A stretch of DNA of 6,684 bases, from positions 1-6,684 of the forward strand of contig CANQGC010000163.1 of assembly GCA_947600345.1 (NCBI GenBank), in the 5' to 3' direction. Of this stretch, positions 1 to 6,257 are shown piece by piece. Under the pieces are notes generated by a model. That model ran no database searches. It was not told the origin of the DNA and saw only the letters and a list, made by a program, of their open reading frames with translations. This stretch comes from an uncultured Clostridia bacterium (GTDB taxonomy: Bacteria; Bacillota; Clostridia; Christensenellales; Aristaeellaceae). The stretch's first letter is position 1. Each line of letters begins with the position of its first letter. Both the position numbers and the translations under genes were made by a program.

Positions 1-627
1 GGCGCCATCATGGTGACCAGTGCCTGCGCCCACGAAGGCAAGTCCTTCCTGTGCATGAATCTGCTGCGCACGCTCTCCCGGCTGGGCAGGCGGGTGATCC
101 TGCTGGACTGCGACCTGCGCAAGTCCCAGATTGCGGCGAAGTACGGCGTGCGGATCCGCAGGGGCGCGGGCTTCGGCACCGCCCACGTGCTGGCGGGCAT
201 GTGCGCGCTGGACGAGGCCATCTACGAGACGAACCTGCCCAACGCCCACATGATCCCGGTGGGCCGGGAGGTCTCCAACTCGCTGGCGCTGCTGAGCTCC
301 CCGAGGCTGGGGCAGATGATCGGCGAGCTGTCGGAGTGCTACGACCTGGTGATCGTGGATGCGCCGCCGGTGGGCGTCATCATCGACGCCGCCGAGATCG
401 CCCGCCACTGCGACGGCACGATCTTCGCCGTGAAGTACAACTTCACCGGCCGCCGGGAGCTCCGCGAGGCCAGGCTGCAAATCGAGCGCACCGGCTGCCC
501 GGTGCTGGGCGCGGTGCTCAATGAGGTGGACCTGGAGGCGCTGAGCAGCAAGAAGTACTACAACAAGTCTTACTACAGCCACTACGGCGCGGACTGCTAC
601 GGTCCCTCCGGCTGGAGGGAGGCGTGA
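1..627 (+). CDS. cpsD: CpsD/CapB-type tyrosine kinase, C-terminal part (5' end outside window)
   Basis: Cytoplasmic BY-kinase (Wze/CpsD family) that autophosphorylates on a C-terminal tyrosine cluster and, with a membrane Wzz/CpsC partner, controls polysaccharide polymerisation and export. The frame is open from base 1 and 208 residues are visible. Numbering from the first codon, the Walker A loop is at residues 6-16 (TSACAHEGKSF), Walker A' at 32-40 (VILLDCDLR) and Walker B at 116-123 (LVIVDAPP). The tail has six tyrosines between bases 556 and 600 (YY, YY, Y, Y), the expected autophosphorylation cluster. By comparison with relatives of about 230 residues, roughly 20-50 N-terminal residues lie upstream. 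The ATG at 10 is internal to the P-loop strand and is not the start. Odd: the P-loop has Ala-His where the family usually has Pro-Gly, and Phe after the GKS serine. The stop overlaps the start of the phosphatase gene. Family assignment is firm; the sequence does not show whether it is active. Confidence 0.93.
   Translation, partial: GAIMVTSACAHEGKSFLCMNLLRTLSRLGRRVILLDCDLRKSQIAAKYGVRIRRGAGFGTAHVLAGMCALDEAIYETNLPNAHMIPVGREVSNSLALLSSPRLGQMIGELSECYDLVIVDAPPVGVIIDAAEIARHCDGTIFAVKYNFTGRRELREARLQIERTGCPVLGAVLNEVDLEALSSKKYYNKSYYSHYGADCYGPSGWREA
614..622 (+). promoter_or_regulatory. Ribosome binding site for the phosphatase gene
   Basis: GGAGGGAGG lies inside the last codons of the kinase gene. The first GGAGG ends 8 bases before the ATG at 627 but only 5 before the GTG at 624, so ATG 627 is the better start. 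The kinase stop TGA (625-627) shares one base with that ATG, suggesting translational coupling of kinase and phosphatase. Confidence 0.7.
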
Positions 628-1364
628 TGGGCTTCACCGACATCCACTGCCACCTGCTCTGGGGCCTGGACGACGGCGCGCGGAGCTCGGACGAGACGCA
701 CGCCATGCTCCGCGCGGCGGCGGCGGACGGGATCACCCGCATCGTGGCCACGCCCCACGCCACGCCGGGCGTGTATCCCTTCGACCGGGGGCGGCTCGAC
801 CGGGCGCTGGACGGGGCGCGGGAGTGCTGCGCGCGCGAAGGCCTGGGGATCGAAATCCTCGAGGGCGCGGAGATACTCTACACGGAGCAGACCTGCCGCT
901 TCCTGGAGGACGGCCGCGTTCCCGCGCTGGCGGGCACGCGCTGCGCGCTGGTGGAGTTCTCGCCGGACGCGCGCTGGGAGCTGCTGCGCGGCGCGCTCGA
1001 GAGGCTCCGCCGCAGCGGCTTCACCCCCGTGCTCGCCCACGCCGAGCGCTACGGCTGCCTGGCCGGGCGGCCGGCCCGCCTGGAGGAGCTACGGGGGGAG
1101 CTGGAGGTTCGCTTTCAGCTGAACTGCGCGAGCATACTGCGCCCGCCGAGCCTTTCCGCCGCCCGCCTGATCCGCCGGGTGCTCTCGCGAAATCTGCTGG
1201 ACTTCGCCGCCACGGATGCCCACCGCCCGGAGGGCCCGCGGAGCGGAAGCATGCGCGCGGCCTACGAGGCGCTTCGCGCGCGCATCGGAGAGGAGCGCGC
1301 CCGCGCAGCGGTGGACGGAAGCCGCCTGCCCGGCGCGGAGGATTCCCGCGGAGGCGCGCGTTAA
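627..1364 (+). CDS. cpsB: CpsB/CapC-type protein-tyrosine phosphatase (PHP domain)
   Basis: Manganese-dependent tyrosine phosphatase of the PHP superfamily that removes phosphate from the tyrosine tail of the CpsD kinase, resetting capsule synthesis. The protein has 245 residues, the usual length. The metal ligands of the family can be placed: DIHCH at 5-9, LDDG at 14-17, ATPH ending at H44, EGAE at 79-82, AHAER with H138 and DAH at 197-199. The stretch QLNCASI at 164-170 matches the conserved strand before the final motif. It directly follows the kinase gene with a one-base overlap, so the two should be made together. The order kinase then phosphatase differs from the pneumococcal cps order (phosphatase, Wzz-like protein, kinase). 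GTG at 624 is an alternative start adding one residue. No key residue is missing, so I expect an active enzyme. Confidence 0.95.
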   Translation: MGFTDIHCHLLWGLDDGARSSDETHAMLRAAAADGITRIVATPHATPGVYPFDRGRLDRALDGARECCAREGLGIEILEGAEILYTEQTCRFLEDGRVPALAGTRCALVEFSPDARWELLRGALERLRRSGFTPVLAHAERYGCLAGRPARLEELRGELEVRFQLNCASILRPPSLSAARLIRRVLSRNLLDFAATDAHRPEGPRSGSMRAAYEALRARIGEERARAAVDGSRLPGAEDSRGGAR

Positions 1365-1390
1365 ATCCCGAGGTTTGTATGGACATTTGG

Positions 1391-1399
1391 TGATCTAAT
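1391..1399 (+). promoter_or_regulatory. Possible extended -10 promoter before the LCP gene
   Basis: The 62-base gap 1365-1426 is visibly AT-rich in an otherwise very GC-rich region. TGATCTAAT at 1391-1399 reads as an extended -10 element (TG-n-TCTAAT, 5 of 6 to TATAAT), which would start RNA near 1405-1407, just before the ribosome binding site. No good -35 is seen at the matching distance. A second candidate, TGGACA (1380-1385) with an 18-base spacer to TATTAT (1404-1409), fits the consensus better but would start RNA inside the ribosome binding site. TGAT-N3-ATCA (1391-1401) is a small dyad over the first candidate. No terminator is seen. Confidence 0.3.
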
Positions 1400-1411
1400 C
1401 ATGTATTATGT

Positions 1412-1418
1412 AAGGGAG
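1412..1418 (+). promoter_or_regulatory. Ribosome binding site deciding the LCP start
   Basis: AAGGGAG ends 8 bases before ATG 1427. The in-frame GTG at 1418 overlaps this motif and has no good site of its own, so ATG 1427 is chosen. Confidence 0.7.
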
Positions 1419-1426
1419 TGTCGAAT

Positions 1427-2275
1427 ATGCGCAGATTCCTGCCGGTTCTGCTGGCGCTGCTGCTGGCGTGCGCGCCCCTGGCGCGGGCGGCGGAGGAGGA
1501 TTGGACGCACGTGCTGCTGCTGGGCGGGGACGCCCGGGACATGCGCCGCTACGACCGCTCGGACGCGATGCTGATCCTGTCCGTGCGCGGCGACGGCGGC
1601 GTGAAGCTCACCAGCATCCTGCGGGACACCTGGGTGAACTTCCCCGGCAGGAAGTCGCCCGGCAAGATCAACGCCGCCACCGTCTACGGCGGCCCGGAGC
1701 TGGCGATGGCGACGGTGAACCAGGCCTTCGGCACGGAGCTTGCGCGCTACGCGCTGGTCAACATGGAGGACATGGTGAAGCTGATCGACCTGCTGGGCGG
1801 GGTGGACATCGAGATCACCGAGGCCGAGCGGCGGGAGATCAACGTCTACGCGGCGGGCTACACCGGCGAGCCCTACCAGGGGGAGCGGACCATCGACCGC
1901 AGCGGCAGGGTGCACCTGAACGGACTGCTGGCCATGAGCTACTGCCGCCTGCGCTACATCGACAGCGACTACCGCCGGGTGATGCGCCAGCAGGCGGTGC
2001 TGCTGGCGATGGCCCGGCGGGCGCGGGAGCTGAAGCCCGCGGAGCTGGCGGTGACCGCCGCGGCGATGCTGGGGAACGTGAAGACGAACCTGACGCCCGC
2101 CGAGCTCGCGTCGCTGGGCCGGGCGCTGCTGGCGGCGGACCCGGAGGACGTGGGGCAGTTTCGCATACCGGCGGACGGAACCTTCCGCGCGGGCATGCGG
2201 GGCGGCACCTGGCGCATCGACCCGGACTTCGAGCGCAACGCGGAGCTCCTGCGGGAGTTCATCTATGAAAACTGA
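1427..2275 (+). CDS. LytR-CpsA-Psr (LCP) family glycopolymer-peptidoglycan ligase
   Basis: LCP proteins act outside the membrane and transfer undecaprenyl-pyrophosphate-linked polymers (capsule, teichoic acid) to peptidoglycan. The 282-residue product has an N-terminal signal sequence (MRRF followed by a hydrophobic run to about 21) and then one LCP domain from about 28 to 200. Motifs seen: LLLGGDAR (30-37), RSDAMLIL (44-51), SILRDTW (63-69, the family's SIPRDT with Leu for Pro), a KINAAxxYGG stretch, a LLGGVDIEI stretch, and DSDYRRVMRQQ (179-189) with the arginines expected to hold the lipid pyrophosphate. Both cleavage by signal peptidase I after ARA (19-21) and lipidation at Cys15 (LLAC) look possible. 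There is no further membrane segment. It sits between the phosphoregulatory pair and the sugar-nucleotide genes, which suggests capsule or EPS attachment. Residues 200-282 are less conserved. Confidence 0.95.
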   Translation: MRRFLPVLLALLLACAPLARAAEEDWTHVLLLGGDARDMRRYDRSDAMLILSVRGDGGVKLTSILRDTWVNFPGRKSPGKINAATVYGGPELAMATVNQAFGTELARYALVNMEDMVKLIDLLGGVDIEITEAERREINVYAAGYTGEPYQGERTIDRSGRVHLNGLLAMSYCRLRYIDSDYRRVMRQQAVLLAMARRARELKPAELAVTAAAMLGNVKTNLTPAELASLGRALLAADPEDVGQFRIPADGTFRAGMRGGTWRIDPDFERNAELLREFIYEN

Positions 2276-2282
2276 GCAATCT

Positions 2283-2289
2283 GGGGGAG
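2283..2289 (+). promoter_or_regulatory. Ribosome binding site supporting the TTG start of ugd
   Basis: GGGGGAG ends 6 bases before TTG 2296. No ATG, and no GTG before codon 16 (already inside the first beta strand), is available in this frame, so TTG is the only start that keeps the NAD-binding fold intact. Confidence 0.7.
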
Positions 2290-2295
2290 AGAATC

Positions 2296-3528
2296 TTGGA
2301 CAATCGGACGAATGAAGCGGCGTCTCGCCGCAGGATCGCGGTGGCCGGCATGGGCTACGTGGGGCTCTCGCTGGCGGTGCTGCTGGCGCGGCGGCACGAG
2401 GTCTGCGCCGTGGACGTGGCGGCGGAGCGGGTGGACAAGCTCAACCGGGGCATCTCGCCCATCGCGGACCGGGAGATCGAGGCGGCGCTCGCGGCGGGCG
2501 GGCTTCACCTGACCGCCACGCTGGACGCCGGGCGCGCCTATCGGGACGCGGAGTACGTGATCGTCGCCGTTCCCACGAACTACGACGAGCGCTGCAACCA
2601 CTTCGACACCTCCATCGTGGAGGGCGTGGTGGAGGAGGTCATGCGGGTCAACCCCGGGGCCGTGGCGGTGATCAAGTCCACGGTGCCGGTGGGCTACACC
2701 GCCTCCCTGCGCGCGCGGCTGGGCTGGCGCAACATACTCTTCAGCCCGGAGTTTCTGCGCGAGGGCAGGGCGCTCTACGACAACCTGCACCCCAGCCGCA
2801 TCATCGTGGGCGCGGATCGGGACGATCCCGAAATGGCGGAGCGCGCCGGGGACTTCGCGGAGCTTCTGAAAAGCGGCGCCGAGCGCGCGGACGTGCCGGT
2901 GCTGCGCATGGGCAGCACCGAGGCCGAGGCGGTCAAGCTCTTCGCCAACACCTACCTGGCGCTGCGGGTGAGCTACTTCAACGAGCTGGACACCTACGCC
3001 GAGCAGAAGGGCCTGGACACCCGCTCGATCATCGACGGCGTGTGCCTGGATCCCCGCATCGGCGGCCAGTACAACAACCCCTCCTTCGGCTACGGCGGCT
3101 ACTGCCTGCCCAAAGACACCAAGCAGCTGCTGGCCAACTACGACGACGTGCCCCAGCGGCTGATCCGCGCGGTGGTGGAGTCCAACGACGCCCGCAAGGA
3201 TCACATCGCGGACGAGATCGTGCGGCGCCTGGGGAGCGCGGAGGGCAGCACGGTGGGCGTGTACCGGCTGACGATGAAGGCCAACTCGGACAACTTCCGC
3301 CAGAGCGCCATCCGGGACGTGGTCGAGCGGCTGGGCGGCCGCGGCGTGCGGGTGCTGATCCACGAGCCCACGCTGGGCGGCATTCGGGAGTTCGACGGCT
3401 ACCGCGTGGAGAACGACTTCGCGCGCTTCGCCGCGGACAGCGATGTCATCATCGCCAACCGCTGGGAGCCTGCGCTTTCGCAGGTTCGCGGCAAGGTCTA
3501 TACCCGCGATCTGTTTGAGCGGGACTAA
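2296..3528 (+). CDS. ugd: UDP-glucose 6-dehydrogenase
   Basis: Cytoplasmic NAD-dependent enzyme oxidising UDP-glucose to UDP-glucuronate in two steps. The 410-residue protein is of usual length and closely resembles the streptococcal HasB type. The N-terminal Rossmann fold carries GMGYVG (18-23). Residues equivalent to the catalytic set of streptococcal UGD, as I recall it, are all present: T129 in KSTVP, E152 and E156 in SPEFLRE, K214 and N218 in VKLFANTY, and C270 and D274 in GGYCLPKD. The C-terminal UDP-binding domain shows VYRLTMKANSDNFR. The start is TTG, with about ten residues (MDNRTNEAAS) before the fold that HasB lacks. It follows the LCP gene by 20 bases and precedes the decarboxylase by 11, so its product is likely passed straight to UDP-xylose synthesis. 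A UDP-mannosamine-type dehydrogenase is less likely given the close HasB match. Confidence 0.97.
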   Translation: MDNRTNEAASRRRIAVAGMGYVGLSLAVLLARRHEVCAVDVAAERVDKLNRGISPIADREIEAALAAGGLHLTATLDAGRAYRDAEYVIVAVPTNYDERCNHFDTSIVEGVVEEVMRVNPGAVAVIKSTVPVGYTASLRARLGWRNILFSPEFLREGRALYDNLHPSRIIVGADRDDPEMAERAGDFAELLKSGAERADVPVLRMGSTEAEAVKLFANTYLALRVSYFNELDTYAEQKGLDTRSIIDGVCLDPRIGGQYNNPSFGYGGYCLPKDTKQLLANYDDVPQRLIRAVVESNDARKDHIADEIVRRLGSAEGSTVGVYRLTMKANSDNFRQSAIRDVVERLGGRGVRVLIHEPTLGGIREFDGYRVENDFARFAADSDVIIANRWEPALSQVRGKVYTRDLFERD

Positions 3529-3539
3529 GGAGTCAAGGC

Positions 3540-4493
3540 ATGCGTATTTTGGTTACGGGTGGCGCGGGCTTTCTGGGCTCGAACCTCTGCGCCCGGCTGG
3601 TGCGCAACGAAAGCGATCACATCTACTGCATGGACAACCTGCTCACCGGCGAGCTGGGCAACCTGGAGCCGCTGATGAAGCTTCCGAACTTCACCTTCAT
3701 CCGGCAGGACGTCATCCGGCCCATCGCGCTGGATGTGGATCAGATCTACAACGCCGCCTGCGCGGCGAGCCCGGTGGCCTACCAGCGCGACCCCATCCAC
3801 ACGATGAAGACCAGCGTGCTGGGGATCATCAACCTGCTGGATCTGGCGGACCGCTGCGGCGCGACGCTGTTGCACTTCTCGACCTCGGAGGTCTACGGCG
3901 ATGCGCTGGTGCACCCCCAGCCGGAGGAGTACTGGGGCAACGTCAACCCCGACGGCGTGCGCAGCTGCTACGACGAGGGCAAGCGCGCCGCGGAGACGCT
4001 GTGCTTCGACTACCGCCGGATGCACGGCACGCGGGTCAAGATCATCCGCGTGTTCAACACCTACGGCCCCAACATGAAGCCCACCGACGGCCGGGTGGTG
4101 AGCAACTTCATCCGCCAGGCGCTCAACGGCGAGGACATCACCGTCTACGGCGACGGCAGTCAGACACGCAGCTTCTGCTACGTGGACGATCTGATCGACG
4201 GCGTGATCCGCATGATGAACTCCCCGGAGGAGCTCACCGGGCCCATCAACCTGGGCAACCCCGGCGAGTTCACCGTCAACGAGCTGGCGAAGCTGGTGCT
4301 CGAGAAGATACCGACCCGCTCCCGGCTGATCCGCTGCGACCTGCCCCAGGACGACCCCCGGGTGCGCAGGCCCGACATCCGGCGCGCGTCCGAGCTGCTG
4401 GGCTGGATGCCCCGGACCCGGCTGCCCGACGGATTGGAGCATACCATCGCCTACTTTCGGCGGCGGCTGCGCGGCGGCCTCCAGGCGGGGTAG
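3540..4493 (+). CDS. uxs: UDP-glucuronate decarboxylase (UDP-xylose synthase)
   Basis: Extended short-chain dehydrogenase that uses bound NAD to decarboxylate UDP-glucuronate to UDP-xylose. The 317 residues match the soluble form. The NAD motif TGGAGFLG is at 6-13, the catalytic S116-E117 pair lies in TSEVYGD, and the Y144-x3-K148 pair lies in CYDEGKR. The stretches EYWGNVNP, RVFNTYGPNM, DGRVVSNFIRQAL, YGDGSQTRSF and INLGNP, and the DDPRVRRPDI run near the C terminus, are hallmarks shared with animal and plant UXS and separate it from UDP-glucose epimerases and dTDP-glucose dehydratases. One change: the usual ACPASP reads ACAASP. An AAGGAG site (3527-3532) overlapping the ugd stop places ATG 3540 7 bases away. 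With ugd next door it completes the route to UDP-xylose. Decarboxylation, rather than epimerisation of UDP-glucuronate, is inferred from motifs. Confidence 0.93.
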   Translation: MRILVTGGAGFLGSNLCARLVRNESDHIYCMDNLLTGELGNLEPLMKLPNFTFIRQDVIRPIALDVDQIYNAACAASPVAYQRDPIHTMKTSVLGIINLLDLADRCGATLLHFSTSEVYGDALVHPQPEEYWGNVNPDGVRSCYDEGKRAAETLCFDYRRMHGTRVKIIRVFNTYGPNMKPTDGRVVSNFIRQALNGEDITVYGDGSQTRSFCYVDDLIDGVIRMMNSPEELTGPINLGNPGEFTVNELAKLVLEKIPTRSRLIRCDLPQDDPRVRRPDIRRASELLGWMPRTRLPDGLEHTIAYFRRRLRGGLQAG

Positions 4494-4500
4494 GGGGTGA
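4492..4500 (+). promoter_or_regulatory. Ribosome binding site deciding the sugar transferase start
   Basis: AGGGGGTGA differs by one base from the ideal AGGAGGTGA and ends 5 bases before GTG 4506. It contains the alternative GTG at 4497, for which only the GGCGGGG run before the uxs stop could serve. This favours GTG 4506. Confidence 0.55.
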
Positions 4501-4505
4501 GCTGC

Positions 4506-5174
4506 GTGCAGAGGACCGCCTACAGGAGCGCGCGCCTCGGCGCCCGGGACGAGATTCGGCCCAACCCGAGCCGCGCCTACCAGCTCGCCAAGCGGGGCCT
4601 GGACATCGCGCTCTCGGCGGCCGGGCTGGCGCTGACCGCGCCGGTGATGCTGCTCGCGGCGCTGGCGATCGAGCTGGAGGACCCCGGCGGCGCGGTGTTC
4701 TACCACCAGGAGCGCATCGGCCGGAACGGAGTCCCCTTCACCTGCCACAAGCTGCGCAGCATGCGCGAGGGCGCGGACCGGGAGCAGGAGGCGCTGCGGA
4801 CGCGCAACGAGATGGACGGCCCGGCCTTCAAGATGCGCCGGGATCCCCGGGTCACGCGGGTGGGCAGAATCCTGCGCAAGCTCAGCATCGACGAGCTGCC
4901 TCAGCTGTACAACGTGCTCGCGGGCGACATGAGCCTGGTGGGGCCGCGGCCGCTGCCCGTGGCGGAGGCGCTCAAGTGCAGCGCCTACCAGCGGCAGCGG
5001 GAGCTGGTGCGGCCGGGACTCACCTGCTACTGGCAGATCTACGGAAGAAACCGCGTCCCCTTCGGCGAGTGGATGGAGATGGACATGGCCTACATCCGCG
5101 CGCAGAACCTCCGGACGGATTTAAAGATACTCTTTGAGACCATTCCCGCCGTGCTGCGCGGCGGAGGATGCTGA
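4506..5174 (+). CDS. Short-form polyprenyl-phosphate glycosyl-1-phosphate transferase
   Basis: Bacterial sugar transferase family (WbaP/PglC C-terminal catalytic domain). It moves a sugar 1-phosphate from a UDP-sugar to undecaprenyl phosphate at the inner face of the membrane, the first step of repeat-unit synthesis. The 222 residues contain only the catalytic unit: one hydrophobic segment at about 32-55 with a central proline (P46), the re-entrant helix of monotopic members, then FYHQERIG, the KLRSM motif, NEMDGPAFK, the Asp-Glu dyad D129-E130 in SIDELPQLYNVL, GDMSLVGPRPL, RPGLTCYWQIYGRN and the DLKILFETIP tail. The N-terminal four-helix domain of WbaP/CpsE is absent. The donor sugar (glucose, galactose or other) cannot be read from the sequence. 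The start is GTG 4506 from its ribosome binding site; GTG 4497 would add three residues. It begins 12 bases after uxs. Confidence 0.94.
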   Translation: MQRTAYRSARLGARDEIRPNPSRAYQLAKRGLDIALSAAGLALTAPVMLLAALAIELEDPGGAVFYHQERIGRNGVPFTCHKLRSMREGADREQEALRTRNEMDGPAFKMRRDPRVTRVGRILRKLSIDELPQLYNVLAGDMSLVGPRPLPVAEALKCSAYQRQRELVRPGLTCYWQIYGRNRVPFGEWMEMDMAYIRAQNLRTDLKILFETIPAVLRGGGC

Positions 5175-5208
5175 AGCAGACCATTTCGAATCAGCGGGAA
5201 AGAAGAAT

Positions 5209-6243
5209 ATGGAAGAGTTTGCGAGGCCGGCGGGCCGCGTGGTGCACGTCGTGTACGCTTCGGATGACGGATTCGCGGAGATTCTCGGCGTCTCCCTGCG
5301 CTCGCTATTGATGTCAAAGGGCGGGGACGCGGTGGCGCTGCACATACTGAGCGACGGCATATCGCCCGAGAACATGCGGCGGATCGAGGCGGTGTGCGCG
5401 GAGTTCGGCCAGGGCGCGCCGGAGTGGATCGACGTGCGAAAGCTCTCCCGCGCGCTGGCGGGGCGGGTGGCGCCGGACCGGGGCAGCGCCAGCCAGTTCT
5501 CCCGGCTGTTCGTCGGGAGCCTGCTCGCGCCGGAGGTTGAGCGCTGCATCTACCTGGACTGCGACACGCTGGTGCTGCGGCCCATCGGCGCGCTCTGGCG
5601 GGTGGACCTGGCGGGGTGCACCGTGGGCGCGCTGGCGGAGGCGTTCAGCGCGCGCTACCGGGCGAACCTGGGCCTCCCTCCGGACGCGGAGCTGTTCAAC
5701 TCCGGCGTGCTGCTGATCGATCTGGCGCGGTGGCGGGCGCTCGGCGCGGAGGAGGCGTTGTTGCGATTCATCGCTTCCCGGAACGGGAGCGTGCGCCAGG
5801 GCGACCAGGGCGCGCTCAACGCGGCGCTGCCGGGCGGCGTCCGCTTCCTGGAGCCGCGCTTCAACGCGCTGAGCTACTTCTTCGACCTGGACTACCGGGA
5901 CATGCTGCGCATGCGCAGGCCGCCGCGCTACCGCTATTCGAAGGAGCAGGTCGAGTCCGCGGCGCGGGAGCCGGCCATCGTGCACTTCACCACCAGCCTG
6001 CTGAGCCTGCGGCCCTGGGTGGAGGGCAGCCGCCACCCCTTCGCCGCCGAGTGGCTGCGCGTGCGGGCGGGGACACCCTGGGCGGGCGAGCCGCTGCGTG
6101 CGGACGAGCGGCCGGGTTGGAAGCGGAGGCTGGCCGCGCTGCCCGGGCGCCTGCCGCGCGGCGCGGGATGCGCGCTGCTCGGCATCGCCCACGCATACGT
6201 CCGGCCGCTGCTGTGGCGGCTGCGCGACGGAGGAGCTTTGTGA
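5209..6243 (+). CDS. Glycosyltransferase family 8 protein
   Basis: Retaining glycosyltransferase of the LgtC/WaaJ type (GT8), which usually transfers galactose or glucose from a UDP-sugar to a growing saccharide in the cytoplasm. The 344-residue protein has the nucleotide-binding start VVYASDDGFAEILGVSLRSLL (from 14), the metal-binding DxD at D117-D119 in YLDCDTLV, FNSGVLLIDLARW from 163, QGDQGALN from 197 and the metal/donor-binding IVHF at 257-260. The C terminus from about 300 is rich in Arg and hydrophobic residues, as in GT8 enzymes that sit on the membrane surface. ATG 5209 has a weak purine-rich site (GGGAAAG, 5195-5201) and starts just before the first strand; farther upstream starts would overlap the previous gene and add unrelated residues. 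It probably extends the lipid-linked sugar made by the preceding transferase. The acceptor and the sugar are unknown; UDP-xylose is a possible donor but this is speculation. Confidence 0.92.
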   Translation: MEEFARPAGRVVHVVYASDDGFAEILGVSLRSLLMSKGGDAVALHILSDGISPENMRRIEAVCAEFGQGAPEWIDVRKLSRALAGRVAPDRGSASQFSRLFVGSLLAPEVERCIYLDCDTLVLRPIGALWRVDLAGCTVGALAEAFSARYRANLGLPPDAELFNSGVLLIDLARWRALGAEEALLRFIASRNGSVRQGDQGALNAALPGGVRFLEPRFNALSYFFDLDYRDMLRMRRPPRYRYSKEQVESAAREPAIVHFTTSLLSLRPWVEGSRHPFAAEWLRVRAGTPWAGEPLRADERPGWKRRLAALPGRLPRGAGCALLGIAHAYVRPLLWRLRDGGAL

Positions 6244-6250
6244 AGGGAGG
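6244..6250 (+). promoter_or_regulatory. Ribosome binding site of the last gene
   Basis: AGGGAGG lies directly after the GT8 stop and 7 bases before ATG 6258, confirming that start and the coupling of the last two genes in one transcript. Confidence 0.65.
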
Positions 6251-6257
6251 GAACGGC

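Noticed and set aside
10..627. ATG 10 as the start of the kinase
   Set aside because: It would begin within the beta strand leading into the P-loop. The frame is open to base 1 and the family needs more residues upstream, so the gene is cut by the window.
2263..3363. A 366-codon open frame on the - strand opposite ugd
   Set aside because: Same kind of antisense shadow. It has no recognisable motif, and the opposite strand has every catalytic residue of Ugd.
3525..4748. A 407-codon open frame on the - strand opposite uxs
   Set aside because: Antisense shadow of a clear enzyme gene, with His/Val/Ala-rich composition and no domain. Long antisense frames are expected at this GC content.
3443..5137. 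A 564-codon open frame on the + strand overlapping the uxs and sugar transferase genes
   Set aside because: Its translation is Arg/Ala/Gly/Pro-rich and low in complexity with no motif. It is a by-product of GC-rich third positions in the true frames.
5134..5208. An upstream start (TTG 5134) for the GT8 gene, which would overlap the sugar transferase gene by about 40 bases
   Set aside because: The extra 25 residues do not belong to the GT8 fold, and ATG 5209 stands just before the first conserved strand with a purine-rich site ahead of it.
5175..5208. A possible promoter or terminator in the 34-base gap before the GT8 gene
   Set aside because: It is slightly AT-richer but has no hexamer pair, hairpin or T-run that I can defend. 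It reads as a normal intra-operon gap with a ribosome binding site.
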